The notes: generated by a model not told the origin, from the sequence alone. A stretch of DNA of 64,000 nt from an uncultured Croceitalea sp. (GCA_947499565.1 CANMOV010000001.1:806001-870000), one strand, 5' to 3'. Positions 45,469-55,573 are shown, numbered from the stretch's first letter. Made by a program: numbers and translations.

Positions 45469-46263
45469 ATGAGAACTATATTCCTTCTATACCTAGTATT
45501 ATTTTTAGTAGGCTGCACCGAAAAGACATCTCAACTTACTTCCAAGGAAACAACCTCCAATCCAAAGTTTACTGAGGCGAACCGGAAGTATAAGGTTTTG
45601 TTTGTGACCAGCAACGCCAAGTATTATGGGGATTCTGATATTGAAACCACTAATAACTTTCCTGAAATTGTTTATGCTTATCATGAGTTTGTAAAGGCAG
45701 CGGTCGATATAGATTTTGTAAGCCCTAAAGGTGGTCAAGTACCAATAGGTTATATCCATAGTTCAGATAGTATTCTCCAACAATATTTACTCGATGACAT
45801 ACTCTCACAAAAGTTAAAAAACACGTTTTCGCCTGATGAAATAGAAACAAATAATTATGTCGCCATTTATTACGTAGGTGGTGGTAGTGCCATGTTTGGA
45901 GTACCTGAAAATAAACAGATTCAAAAAATTGCAAGAATTATTTTGGAAAAGGAGGGTGGAATATTATTTGCGATTTGTCACGGCACGGCGGGTATAACAA
46001 CTATTAAAACAAAAAATAGTGATTTTGCTATTTCTAATCATAAGATTACAGGATTTCCTAATTCTTTTGAAGATACTTCAGCAACCTATTATAAAGAGTT
46101 TCCGTTTGCAATTGATGATGCAGTTACTGAAAGTGGTGGATCATTTAAATATTCAGATGAAGGATGGGACGGATATGTTGTTGTAGATAGAAATATTATC
46201 ACAGGACAGAATCCTACAAGTGCATCTTTAGTGGCAAAAGAAATAATAGAAAAAATAAAATAA
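45469..46263 (+). CDS. DJ-1/PfpI-type lipoprotein (class I glutamine amidotransferase-like)
   Basis: A 264-residue lipoprotein with lipobox cysteine C16 (LVGC). The mature part is a DJ-1/PfpI fold: YKVLFVTSNAKYYG first strand, DIDFVSPKGG, YYVGGGSAMFG, and the nucleophile elbow GGILFAICHGTAG with C170 next to H171. Relatives include Hsp31-type chaperone/glyoxalases and C56 peptidases; here it would act at the envelope. It ends 18 bp before the first serine-hydrolase gene, which suggests co-transcription. Confidence 0.82.
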   Translation: MRTIFLLYLVLFLVGCTEKTSQLTSKETTSNPKFTEANRKYKVLFVTSNAKYYGDSDIETTNNFPEIVYAYHEFVKAAVDIDFVSPKGGQVPIGYIHSSDSILQQYLLDDILSQKLKNTFSPDEIETNNYVAIYYVGGGSAMFGVPENKQIQKIARIILEKEGGILFAICHGTAGITTIKTKNSDFAISNHKITGFPNSFEDTSATYYKEFPFAIDDAVTESGGSFKYSDEGWDGYVVVDRNIITGQNPTSASLVAKEIIEKIK

Positions 46264-46281
46264 TCGATAACCTCTTATAAA

Positions 46282-47997
46282 ATGAAACAAGTATATATCT
46301 TAATTACATTATTCTTAATTCAATTTCAATGCGTTGCTCAAGAGGGCAAAATAAATTCATTAAATGCCCAACAGACAAAAACTGTCGATAGTTTAACCTC
46401 TCATTGGGATAAAAATATGATGCCTGGAGGTGCTATTGCCATTATTCACAATGGCAAGATTGTCTATCAAAGCACTTTAGGGCTTGCCAACACAGCATTA
46501 GGAAAAAAAAACACCGCACAAACTCCATTCCTTTTGGCACAAATTTCAGACAATTTTGTGGCTTATGCTATGCTCGATTTGATAAACCGAAAGAAATTAT
46601 CTTTAGACAGTAAATTACACAATTTCTTGCCATATACAACTCACTTAGGTAAACAAATTACACTTAGAAATTTACTGGAAAAATCTTCAGGTCTCCACGA
46701 TTTCGAAGTTTTAAGAAATATTGCAAGTTGGAGCGATAGCAGTCCATTCTCGATTTCAGATGTTGAACAACTAATTTCTAGACAACAAAACCTTAATATT
46801 GAGCCTGGAAGAGAGTTTTCTGATTCCCGGACAAATATGGTCCTTCTATCAGAAGTAATTGCTAAGGTTTCTGGAATTAGCTTTTCAGAATATATGGAAC
46901 AATTCATTTTCAAACCTTTAGGTATGAAAAACTCCTTTGTTTTGAGTCATTCTAATCAATCACAAAATAATCTAGCTAAATCATATAGAATTTCCGAAGA
47001 AGGGGAAGCCATCTTAATTCCATCAAAAAAAGAAACATACGCATCAATAAATATAGCTGCCTCAATCGAAGATATGGTCTTATGGGAAATGAATCTTAAA
47101 TTACCTTCTGAAAAATCGAAACCCATAGTACACCTATTTCATACTTATGTAAAGCTAAAAAATGGAAAGGAATATAATATTCCAATGGGTAAGTTAATGT
47201 ATGGTCAAAAATACGTCCATAAAGAACGCGGAATAGAAACCGCAATGGTTACGGGCGGAATTGATGGGTACGCATCAGCTATTTTTAACTTTCCTAGCGA
47301 AGAGTTTACTGTTATCACATTGAGTAATAATGGAGAATCATATAATGGATACATTGGTATGCTATCAGCTCATTCCATAATTGAAGATTCATTTTTAGAA
47401 CCAGCCACAATTGATTTCAGCACCATAAAGACAATAAAGTTAAATCCAAATTATTGCAAAAAATATGAAGGCCTTTATTGGGACGCTGCTGGAGAAATAT
47501 CACGTGAAATTAAGATTGTTAACGATACGTTGCGTTATATTCGTTCAAATGGTTCTACCTCTGCTTTTATACCCTTATCCAACAATAAATTTCAAAGAAA
47601 AACGGATTTTGATGATAAAATGTTTCTCATCTTCAAAGAACAAAACGGACAAATATCAATGCAATATCTTATAGGAGAGGCCACACCTTTTGATTTCGTA
47701 AAATACAATCAAAAAAAAATTAGTAAAGAAGAACTTAGTCAAACATATTCTGGAATTTATTATTCAAAAACTTTAGGTATTGGATATGAAATAAACGAAA
47801 AAAAAGGCAAGCTAGTTGCTTCAAACATAAAGTCAGAAGATATTACATTCCAACCAATTATGGATGAATTATTTGCCGGGGACAAATGGTTTCTTGGAAG
47901 TATTGAGTTTAATAAAGATACAAATGACAACGTAAAAGGGTTTTATGTTAAAAACGATGCCATACGAAATCTTTGGTTTCAAAAATTGGACAAATAA
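46282..47997 (+). CDS. Beta-lactamase-fold protein lacking all catalytic motifs (pseudoenzyme)
   Basis: A 571-residue exported protein (signal peptide MKQVYILITLFLIQFQCVAQ) whose sequence follows the serine-hydrolase family closely (LINRKKLSLDSKLHNFLPY, LRNLLEKSSGLHDF, PGREFSDS). The SxxK motif is Q87-I-S-D90, YxN is D181-S-R183, and the HxG/KTG-equivalent is V323-T-G. All three catalytic elements are therefore replaced while the frame is intact, so it is probably a binding or sensing protein, not a hydrolase. Two C-terminal beta-barrel-like repeats (about 390-475 and 485-571) follow, making it longer than its neighbours. Confidence 0.85.
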   Translation: MKQVYILITLFLIQFQCVAQEGKINSLNAQQTKTVDSLTSHWDKNMMPGGAIAIIHNGKIVYQSTLGLANTALGKKNTAQTPFLLAQISDNFVAYAMLDLINRKKLSLDSKLHNFLPYTTHLGKQITLRNLLEKSSGLHDFEVLRNIASWSDSSPFSISDVEQLISRQQNLNIEPGREFSDSRTNMVLLSEVIAKVSGISFSEYMEQFIFKPLGMKNSFVLSHSNQSQNNLAKSYRISEEGEAILIPSKKETYASINIAASIEDMVLWEMNLKLPSEKSKPIVHLFHTYVKLKNGKEYNIPMGKLMYGQKYVHKERGIETAMVTGGIDGYASAIFNFPSEEFTVITLSNNGESYNGYIGMLSAHSIIEDSFLEPATIDFSTIKTIKLNPNYCKKYEGLYWDAAGEISREIKIVNDTLRYIRSNGSTSAFIPLSNNKFQRKTDFDDKMFLIFKEQNGQISMQYLIGEATPFDFVKYNQKKISKEELSQTYSGIYYSKTLGIGYEINEKKGKLVASNIKSEDITFQPIMDELFAGDKWFLGSIEFNKDTNDNVKGFYVKNDAIRNLWFQKLDK

Positions 47998-48149
47998 ATG
48001 GTATCAAATTCTTTTTTATAAACACCTCAAAATCAAACACACCTGTACAAACTATTTTATTACAACTTTTAAAAAATATAATCTTTCATCAACACATTAA
48101 AAGGTATTTTGAAAATGGTTTCAAGAAATTTGGTTCAACTCTATAAGAA
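47998..48149 (+). other. Gene-free stretch
   Basis: About 150 bp of AT-rich DNA after the pseudoenzyme gene without ORF or strong hairpin; the decayed gene copies begin after it. Confidence 0.4.
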
Positions 48150-48380
48150 TAGGTAGCAATGCAGTTTCACATTACAATACCGACCGATATTAAGAACTTC
48201 AATGTTTTGTTTTCTATAGTGCTTCTCCATTCGTATCGGAAGATCAAGTAGCAAAGCGTATTGATAGAATTTTAAAAACGTTAAATGTACAAGGCGGTAC
48301 TGTAATTGTCACTAATTAGAAAGAAGTATTTTTTCAATAATATTATGGATATCAGGGATATACATCTATCTATTGGAGAA
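48150..48380 (+). pseudogene. Decayed 5' copy of the serine hydrolase at 50455
   Basis: This stretch aligns with 50455-50685 almost base by base: TTAAAAACGTTAAATGTACA and TGTAATTGTCACTAAT recur exactly. It covers the signal peptide and first 75 codons. Two premature stops are visible: GAG changed to TAG (48317) and CAA to TAA shortly after, plus an indel near 48184. After about 48380 the similarity stops abruptly. It is the left end of a collapsed duplicate module. Confidence 0.85.
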
Positions 48381-48400
48381 TATTTTTCTATTTATCGAAG

Positions 48401-48553
48401 ATGGCCTTTATCATACTTTTTACCTCCTACTTAATAGCTAAATCAAAACAATCAAGCCTAAATAGATTTCTTTATTTAGGTTGGTTATTCCATATAATAC
48501 AACGGAAGGATACTTACCGATTTAAAACTTTCCCAGTACCAGAAATAGTGTAA
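48401..48553 (+). pseudogene. Short ORF, likely remnant of a membrane protein
   Basis: A 50-codon ORF with one hydrophobic segment (MAFIILFTSYLIA) followed by polar residues. It lies inside the scar between two identified gene remnants, and I find no parent gene for it in the window. It could be a leftover of a membrane regulator; function is not expected. Confidence 0.35.
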
Positions 48554-48606
48554 CATATAATAACTTATTGAGAAGCAATAGTGTTATGCGTAAGAATTGT
48601 TTACTA

Positions 48607-48752
48607 CATATAAAGTCGAAGATCTTCAAAGTAAAATTCAATTTTCAGCTACTACAATACAATACAACTAACAATTATTTAGTACCGTCCACAAATCATA
48701 ATTGTCCAGCGCAAAACCAATTTCTTATTCTTTAGTTGAGTTGTTTAATTAG
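48607..48752 (+). pseudogene. Decayed 3' copy of the histidine-kinase gene at 52712
   Basis: Aligns with 55499-55644, that is the last 25 codons of the histidine kinase, its stop codon and about 70 bp beyond (shared GTCGAAGA.CTTCAA, ATACAACTA, and GCAAAACCAATTTC). Together with the hydrolase remnant at 48150 it shows that a second hydrolase/response-regulator/kinase module of about 5.2 kb once stood here and lost its middle. Confidence 0.8.
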
Positions 48753-48814
48753 AAAAAGGTTTGAAAATATTCTATTATTGGTAAGTTCAACTAACCTCAA
48801 AATACATCTCTTAA

Positions 48815-50356
48815 ATGATTGTCCCTATATCTATAATTCAAAAAAACATAATAATTATTACGCTACTCTTTACTGCCACAGTAGTTAGTCAAAACCAAAG
48901 ATTTGATACGTTTATAAAAGATTCGTTAGACAACTATATTGAGAGCTCCATACTCAAATGGGAAATTCCTGGTCTTGCCATAGGCATTGTTAAAGAAGGC
49001 CAAATAATTTTCAACAAAGGTTACGGAATAAAGCAAATTAACAAATCAGATACTGTAAATAGAAATACACTATTTAATATAGGTTCGCTTACTAAAGCAA
49101 TTACCTGCGCTTCTGTTGTCATTGAAAGCCAAAAAAATAATTTCGCACTAAGTGATCCAATTAATAAATGGTTGCCAAATTTTCATTTCAAGAACAGCAT
49201 TGCTAGTAGTAATGTAATTATCGAGGATATCCTTACTGGCAGAACTGGTTTAGGAAGTCATCAAGGAGATTTTCTTTTTTGGAAAACGCAACTTAACAAA
49301 AATAACATCATTAATATTTTTCATCACATAGAAACAGAAATAGTACCTAGACGTAAATTCATTTACAATAACACATCCTATATCTTATTAGACGACATTC
49401 TCTTGAACGCTACAGGTAAAGATTGGAAGGGAACCATAAAATCGAATTTCTTTTTTCCATTAAAAATGAATGACAGTTACACGTCCAGTAATGAAATACC
49501 AATAGAAAAAAAGAATTGCTTAGCTTATCCTCATCTTAAACATACTAAGAAAATTATCAGATTATCCCATGAGGATATTCAAAATATGGGCCCAGCTGGC
49601 TCAATTGTTTCTAGTAGTACAGATATGTGCAAATGGATGATGGAGTTTATTAATATGGATGGAGTGTTTGGAAGTTCAACTAAGAAAACAATAAGAAGAC
49701 CATATCAACTGCGAGGATATAGAACTCATAAAGAAAATACGAATCAATTACGCTTTTTATTTAGTGGCATGGGATGGAATATTTTTGAAGAATATAACCA
49801 TTTAACGTATGTCCACGATGGAGGAACAGATGGTTATAAATCCTATTTAATGATAATCCCAGAAAGTAAATATGGTGTAATTGTGTTAACCAATTCTCGC
49901 TCTCATAATTTTGCAGAAGCACTTGTAGAAGAGTTGCATTATGCAATTATGAATCAACCATTTCAAAATATCAGTAATGAGTACTTAAAAACATATCGAG
50001 CAAAAGAAAGGGAAGAACTTAATAATGAGACAAAACTAAACAAACTAAAACACACCAAAACCGCCTATTCAATTGAAGATTACACTGGTACATACCATAA
50101 CCTTTTGTATGGCAATATGAAAATTGAGTTATCTAACAACTATTTGAAGCTTCGTCTCCTTCAACATCAAAACACTTTATCAGCTCAAATGAGTTATTTA
50201 GGCAATGATAGTTTTTTGCTTAGTTTTTCATCACCCGAATTTTCGTCAACACGTATTGATTTTTCTAGAAAAAACAATCAAGTTGAAGGTTTTACTTTTT
50301 TTGCAGAAGCTTCAGGAGATATCAATTATGAGTTTTTGAAAGTTAAGTCTCTTTAA
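48815..50356 (+). CDS. Exported serine hydrolase, beta-lactamase/S12 family
   Basis: A 513-residue periplasmic hydrolase (N-terminal hydrophobic signal, residues 8-25). Catalytic motifs are intact: S91-L-T-K94 in FNIGSLTKA, Y184-N-N186 in KFIYNNTSYILL, and H334-D-G in YVHDGGTDGY. A DUF3471-like C-terminal beta domain (YTGTYHNLLYGNMKIELSNN onward) completes it. Likely activities in the family are D-peptidase or esterase; the substrate is unknown. It follows the scar of the collapsed module by 62 bp and has no close-packed neighbour upstream. Confidence 0.9.
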   Translation: MIVPISIIQKNIIIITLLFTATVVSQNQRFDTFIKDSLDNYIESSILKWEIPGLAIGIVKEGQIIFNKGYGIKQINKSDTVNRNTLFNIGSLTKAITCASVVIESQKNNFALSDPINKWLPNFHFKNSIASSNVIIEDILTGRTGLGSHQGDFLFWKTQLNKNNIINIFHHIETEIVPRRKFIYNNTSYILLDDILLNATGKDWKGTIKSNFFFPLKMNDSYTSSNEIPIEKKNCLAYPHLKHTKKIIRLSHEDIQNMGPAGSIVSSSTDMCKWMMEFINMDGVFGSSTKKTIRRPYQLRGYRTHKENTNQLRFLFSGMGWNIFEEYNHLTYVHDGGTDGYKSYLMIIPESKYGVIVLTNSRSHNFAEALVEELHYAIMNQPFQNISNEYLKTYRAKEREELNNETKLNKLKHTKTAYSIEDYTGTYHNLLYGNMKIELSNNYLKLRLLQHQNTLSAQMSYLGNDSFLLSFSSPEFSSTRIDFSRKNNQVEGFTFFAEASGDINYEFLKVKSL

Positions 50357-50454
50357 ATAAAAAAAATTACAGTTTTACAATGACATCAAAGTGTTCTAGT
50401 AATACCTCTAGTTCTATTTTATAGGATGGTATACAAAAATATGAAATAAAAAAA

Positions 50455-51939
50455 ATGGAAGTAAACAATTTTACATTACAATCCCGACTGATATTAAGAG
50501 TCTCAATTTTTTGTTTTCTATGTACTTCAACATTCGTATCAGAAGCTCAAGTTGCAAAGCGTATTAGTAGTATTTTAAAAACGTTAAATGTACAAGGCGC
50601 TACTGTAATTGTCACTAATGAGAAAGAAGTACTTTTTCAACAATATTATGGATATAGGGATAGATATCTATCCAAAAGTGTGAATAAAAACACGTTATTC
50701 CCAATTGGTTCTTGTTCAAAAGCATTCACAGCTGCGCTTACTGGAATACATAAAGTTGACTTAGATAAACCTATTTCCTCTTACTCCAAGGATTTCAAGT
50801 TAATTGATGAACACATAACTAACCAAGTATCATTACGAGACTTTCTATCGCACAGAACTGGTTTGCCTAGTCACGATTTGAGTTTTTATCTATTCCACGA
50901 AAAGGAAAGTGATAAGCTTTTGGAAAAACTAGCTAACCTACCTTTTAGTTCTGCTTTAAGAGAAAAGTATCAATATAATAATTACGGATATCTACTAGCT
51001 GCCGATTTAGTTGAAGAAATAACGAATGATTCTTGGAACAACCTTATTGAAACCAAATTACTTCATCCCTTAAAAATGAAGTTAACATTGACTAATTTAC
51101 CTGAAAAAGCAATGAACCTATCTCACGGTTTTTCGATAGTAAATGATGAATCGAAGTTTATGCCCTATTACAAACTGGAAGGTATGCAAGCTGCCGGAAG
51201 TATAGTTAGCAACGGACTTGATATGGCAAAATGGATTCGCTGTTGGATAAATTTTGGAAAGTTTGATAATAAACAAATCATACCTGTTAGTTATGTCCAG
51301 GAGGCAATAAGCTCTCAAATGATAATGCGACCTGAGCTACCTGATAACGAATTCCCTAATCTTTTTTTTAAGAATTATGGATTTGCCTGGATGCTTTCGT
51401 CTTATAAAGGATTGTATCGTGTAGAACATGGAGGAAATATTAATGGCTTTTCGGCTAATATGTGCTTTTTCCCAACTGAACAATTAGGTATTATAGTATT
51501 GACAAACCAAAATAACTCGTCAGCGCCATATATCATCAGAAATACGCTAGTAGACCATTTTCTTAGCCTACCTAAAGACGATTGGTTAACAGATTATTTA
51601 AATCGAAAATCATTAAATAATTCTGATGAAACCTCAAATAGCACAGAGCTTACACCTTTAAAAAAAAGTTCCCTTTCTGGGGACTTTAATCATCCTGGAT
51701 ATGGGACAATACATATTAGTAATGTAGATGGGTTCACTTATGCAACAGCAGGGTTATTTTCATTCGGCGTATTTCAAAAAAATAAGAATTCGTATGTTTT
51801 AAAGGCACAACCAAATCAAGCTATAGATGCTGACACTCTGCCTGATATCAATTTTGATGTAAACGATGATGGCACTGTTATCGCCGTCGAATTAGAATCT
51901 AGAGTACCTCCTCTTCTCTTTAATTTGGTAAAGGACTAG
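50455..51939 (+). CDS. Exported serine hydrolase, beta-lactamase/S12 family
   Basis: A 494-residue hydrolase with signal peptide (hydrophobic 11-30, cleavage near SEAQ). Motifs: S86-C-S-K89 in FPIGSCSKAFTAAL, Y174-N-N176 in YQYNNYGYLLA, H325-G-G in RVEHGGNINGF. The C-terminal domain begins near LSGDFNHPGYGTIHIS. A decayed copy of its 5' end lies at 48150. It is 20 bp upstream of the LytTR response regulator and presumably co-transcribed with it, so this hydrolase is tied to the two-component system either as target or as part of signal processing. Confidence 0.9.
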   Translation: MEVNNFTLQSRLILRVSIFCFLCTSTFVSEAQVAKRISSILKTLNVQGATVIVTNEKEVLFQQYYGYRDRYLSKSVNKNTLFPIGSCSKAFTAALTGIHKVDLDKPISSYSKDFKLIDEHITNQVSLRDFLSHRTGLPSHDLSFYLFHEKESDKLLEKLANLPFSSALREKYQYNNYGYLLAADLVEEITNDSWNNLIETKLLHPLKMKLTLTNLPEKAMNLSHGFSIVNDESKFMPYYKLEGMQAAGSIVSNGLDMAKWIRCWINFGKFDNKQIIPVSYVQEAISSQMIMRPELPDNEFPNLFFKNYGFAWMLSSYKGLYRVEHGGNINGFSANMCFFPTEQLGIIVLTNQNNSSAPYIIRNTLVDHFLSLPKDDWLTDYLNRKSLNNSDETSNSTELTPLKKSSLSGDFNHPGYGTIHISNVDGFTYATAGLFSFGVFQKNKNSYVLKAQPNQAIDADTLPDINFDVNDDGTVIAVELESRVPPLLFNLVKD

Positions 51940-51959
51940 TTTTAAAATATATTTATAAA

Positions 51960-52715
51960 ATGAGCCAACTTAGAGCCATAATTGTAGATGACGAAAAACG
52001 TTCCCGGAGAGTTCTTAAAAATTTATTGTCTGATTTTTATCCTAAAATTATAGTTCTTGATGAATTTCCTGAGCTAACAACTGCTATCGCAGGAATTAAA
52101 AAATTGAAACCTGATGTTGTTTTTTTGGATATTCAAATGCCTCAATATGCCGGCTATGAAATCGTTAACTTTTTTGAGGATATAGATTTTCATATAGTTT
52201 TTGTGACAGCTTTTGACCAATATGCCTTGAAAGCCTTTGAGTTGTCGGCATTGGATTATTTATTGAAGCCAATAAATATTGATAGACTAGAATTAACTAT
52301 AAATCGATTAATTGAAAACGTCTCGCTTGAAAAAAAATACGAAAAATATAAGGTCTTATTTAAAAATTTTGGTCCTGCAGAACAACATAAGCTAGTTATA
52401 CCAGAAGTAGGAAATAGACGTATTTTAAACGTCGAAGATATCATTGCAATTGAAGCTGATGGTTCTTACACTACATTTCATCTGGTTAAGTCAGAAAGCT
52501 TTACAGCGAGTAAAAACGTCAAATATTTCAGTAATTTATTAGAAGATAGGACTTGTTTTTTTAGATGTCATCGTGCTTGGTTAATCAACACAAATTATCT
52601 GAGGTACAGAAATAAGATGGAAGGAACATTGACTATGGAGGGTGGTCTAAAGGTTAAACTATCTCGCCATCAAATTAAGGCATTTGAAGAAGAGATAAAA
52701 GTAATAAACGAATGA
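51960..52715 (+). CDS. LytTR-type response regulator
   Basis: A 251-residue two-component regulator. The receiver domain has the acidic pocket D10-D11 (IIVDDEK), phospho-acceptor D57 (VVFLDIQMP), T/S and lysine (FVTAFDQYALKAFE, DYLLKPIN). The C-terminal LytTR DNA-binding domain spans about 145-248 (IEADGSYTTFHLV, FFRCHRAWLINTNYL, LKVKLSRHQIKAFEE). It overlaps the histidine-kinase gene by 4 bp (ATGA) and is its cognate partner. LytTR proteins bind pairs of imperfect direct repeats; none was located here with confidence. Confidence 0.93.
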   Translation: MSQLRAIIVDDEKRSRRVLKNLLSDFYPKIIVLDEFPELTTAIAGIKKLKPDVVFLDIQMPQYAGYEIVNFFEDIDFHIVFVTAFDQYALKAFELSALDYLLKPINIDRLELTINRLIENVSLEKKYEKYKVLFKNFGPAEQHKLVIPEVGNRRILNVEDIIAIEADGSYTTFHLVKSESFTASKNVKYFSNLLEDRTCFFRCHRAWLINTNYLRYRNKMEGTLTMEGGLKVKLSRHQIKAFEEEIKVINE

Positions 52716-55573
52716 AATGCTATGTACTCATAACGTTATTATTCTTTCAAGGTTTTAATTTAATTGCTCAAGACTTTAGCTATTTTACGCTAGGCAAGGA
52801 AGAACTCAATAGTGCCGAAATATATTCGATTTTACCAACAAATGATGGAAAGTTGTTTGTTTCAACAGATATTGGATTTTACGAATACGTAAGTGGTAAA
52901 ATGAGACAGGTATCTGTATCAGAATCTACTAATTTGCAAGGACCACTTTTCAATCTCATTCAAAACAGTAAAAATGATGTTTTTGGTTCTGATTTACTTG
53001 GTAATATCTACAATATAAAATCAGATTCAATATCCCTTTTTTTTGAGATGCCTAAAAAATATCTTGGTTCTGACATCTATCTATGCACTGATGAGGACGA
53101 CAGTATTTTAGTTGCGAGTAATGGATGTATTTCAATAGACAATAGTAAATTTACCGAGCTATATTACAATGAAAGAGACCAAGCAAATGGATTAAGCAAG
53201 AAACCTAATGGGGACATTATATTATCTTTTGCAAAGAAAGACTCAATAGCTTATGTAAAAGACAAAAGTATCAACTATCTACCCCGAAAAATTGGTGGTG
53301 ATTTTTCCAAGAAAAACATCTTTGTTTTAAGTGGCTCATTATTTACTGTTGGGAATAACGCGAATCAAATACTTAGTATAACTGATGGAAAACTCTATCC
53401 TTACAATACTATAAACAGGTTTATAGATTATGAGCAATACAATGAAAAAGAAGTCTGGGTCAGGCATCCTGACAAAGGACTTTCTATTTTACAGTTTAAA
53501 AATGACAATTTCAAAGTTTCCAACCTAAAACTCACAGATTATTTTATCTCTGATGTTGTTTCAGCCATCGATGGAACCATCTATGTCGGTACTTTTGGCG
53601 AAGGCGTTTTAGTTATACCTAATCAAAATGTTATTCATCATAGACTTAACTTTACTAGTAGTAAACTCATAGACATTGAAGTAGCTGAAGACAACACCTT
53701 GTACGTATTAGACCGTTTTAATGGTCTTTACAATTACAAAAAAAATGAAACTAAACAACTCCTAGGAACCTCACTTCGAAGAGACCGTATTTTCTATCAT
53801 CCCAATTACACATCTGGTAGCTTACCAGGAGCACCATCTCTTTACTTCCAAGGAGAAAATCCTGGTGGTGCAGAAAAAGATATTTCAATAATTAACAAAG
53901 ATGCATATTTAATTGCATCTTCGGTTGGCATTAAATTGTATGGCCACTATGAACCTTTTGCAAATGATATTTGGGTAATACCAGATAAATCATTTGACTA
54001 CAGAACCTTCAAAAAACTGAAGGAACGATGCGTAGCGATAGCCTTTAATACTTATGATAGTAGTTTTTTTGTGGCAACACTATCAGAGGTTTATAAGGTT
54101 ACTAAAAATGGAGGTATTTTTCCTATTACTTACAAATCAAAAAAAATTAGAGCCAACCAATTATTAATTAAGAATAATGAGCTATGGATAGCTACTAGAG
54201 ATAATGGCTTATTAGTTTCCAAAACTCCTAATGTGAAATCCAGTTTAGTGAAATATGCTGGATTACAAAGTGACTACATCAAACAAATACAATTTCAAGA
54301 AAATAAGCTCTTTATTTCTCACAATGAAGGTTTCCAAATTATCAATTTAAATAATCAAGAAATTACAAGTTTTGGCCGAGCTGATGGTATTGTTAACAAA
54401 GTAATGAAAGACTTTACAGTGAATAAAAAGCATTTATGGTTCATCTCAGATAATAAATTGTTGTCTTTAAATATTGACTCACTTAAGAAAAAGACTCCGA
54501 ATATTAATCTAGAACTTGCGAAAGTTTTAGTAGAAAATAAACATAGAAAATTTCAAGATTCAATATTCAATAACAATGAGAATGATTTCACATTTATCCC
54601 ATTATTTAGAGGTTTGTTGTTTGAGAAAGAAGCAAGAATCCAATATCGATTATTAGGATTACAAGATAACTGGAATGAATTACCAGCAACGACTGGACGT
54701 ATAGAATTTAACTATTTACCATCTGGTTCTTACACTTTACAATTAAGAGCAATCTTTCAAGATTACCGTACCCCGATTATTAAATATTCGTTTAGGGTAA
54801 AAGAGGTTTTTTGGAAAACTACTTGGTTCATTTTAGGAATATCCGTACTGACCCTCGGTCTTTTCTTATATCTCATAAGGGTACGTAATGCTAGAATTCA
54901 TCGGAGAAACATGCAGAAGATTGAGAAACAAACTTTGAAAGCCGAGGCAGTTAAAAGCGAATTAAAAGCACTGAAAGCCCAGATGAATCCTCATTTTATA
55001 TTTAACTCTTTAAATGCAATTCAAGACTTAATTTTACAAAAAGAAACGAAGCCATCCTATAACTACATAGAACTTTTTGCTTCTTTAATCAGAAGAGCTC
55101 TAGTCTTTTCTGAAAAGACATATATCGCTGTAGAAGAAGAATTAGATTTTCTTGACACCTACCTCAAGTTAGCGCAGCTTCGTTTCGATGAAGAAAATTT
55201 TGAATATACTTTTAATTGCGAAGTACCTCTTGACCAAAAGATACCTACTCTATTGCTTCAACCTTTTGTTGAAAATGCATTGAATCACGGTTTATTTCAT
55301 AAAACAGGTTTTAAAAATATTAAAATTCATATATACAATGAAGGCTCGATGTATTGCATTATCGAGGACAATGGCATAGGAAGAAAAGCTTCTTCTGAAA
55401 TTCTTAAACGTCAAAAAAGTGGGCATCAATCATTTGCGATGGCAGCAATTAAAAAAAGACTTGAAATGTTATCTGAAAAAGAAAATACAACAGCTATCTA
55501 CAGAGTCGAAGACCTTCAAGAAAATAATCGTTATTCAGGAACTAGAATAACTATACAACTACCAATCATTTAG
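52712..55573 (+). CDS. Sensor histidine kinase with periplasmic propeller (PF06580 type)
   Basis: A 953-residue membrane sensor. Signal peptide (1-20), a long periplasmic region with two-component-regulator propeller blades (for example NNELWIATRDNGLLVSK), a Y_Y_Y-like domain (YRLLGLQDNWNELPATTGRIEF), one transmembrane helix at about 702-724, and a LytS/YehU-type kinase core with phospho-acceptor H761 in QMNPHFIFNSLNAIQ, N-box LQPFVENALNHG and GxGxG-type EDNGIGRKA. It should detect an extracellular or periplasmic ligand and signal to the overlapping LytTR regulator. A 3' remnant of a duplicate is at 48607. Confidence 0.92.
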   Translation: MKCYVLITLLFFQGFNLIAQDFSYFTLGKEELNSAEIYSILPTNDGKLFVSTDIGFYEYVSGKMRQVSVSESTNLQGPLFNLIQNSKNDVFGSDLLGNIYNIKSDSISLFFEMPKKYLGSDIYLCTDEDDSILVASNGCISIDNSKFTELYYNERDQANGLSKKPNGDIILSFAKKDSIAYVKDKSINYLPRKIGGDFSKKNIFVLSGSLFTVGNNANQILSITDGKLYPYNTINRFIDYEQYNEKEVWVRHPDKGLSILQFKNDNFKVSNLKLTDYFISDVVSAIDGTIYVGTFGEGVLVIPNQNVIHHRLNFTSSKLIDIEVAEDNTLYVLDRFNGLYNYKKNETKQLLGTSLRRDRIFYHPNYTSGSLPGAPSLYFQGENPGGAEKDISIINKDAYLIASSVGIKLYGHYEPFANDIWVIPDKSFDYRTFKKLKERCVAIAFNTYDSSFFVATLSEVYKVTKNGGIFPITYKSKKIRANQLLIKNNELWIATRDNGLLVSKTPNVKSSLVKYAGLQSDYIKQIQFQENKLFISHNEGFQIINLNNQEITSFGRADGIVNKVMKDFTVNKKHLWFISDNKLLSLNIDSLKKKTPNINLELAKVLVENKHRKFQDSIFNNNENDFTFIPLFRGLLFEKEARIQYRLLGLQDNWNELPATTGRIEFNYLPSGSYTLQLRAIFQDYRTPIIKYSFRVKEVFWKTTWFILGISVLTLGLFLYLIRVRNARIHRRNMQKIEKQTLKAEAVKSELKALKAQMNPHFIFNSLNAIQDLILQKETKPSYNYIELFASLIRRALVFSEKTYIAVEEELDFLDTYLKLAQLRFDEENFEYTFNCEVPLDQKIPTLLLQPFVENALNHGLFHKTGFKNIKIHIYNEGSMYCIIEDNGIGRKASSEILKRQKSGHQSFAMAAIKKRLEMLSEKENTTAIYRVEDLQENNRYSGTRITIQLPII

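Noticed and set aside
46282-47997. Alternative placing of catalytic residues in the degenerate beta-lactamase-fold protein
   Set aside because: Other serines and lysines nearby do not give an SxxK at the helix position, and the Tyr and His motifs are lost as well.
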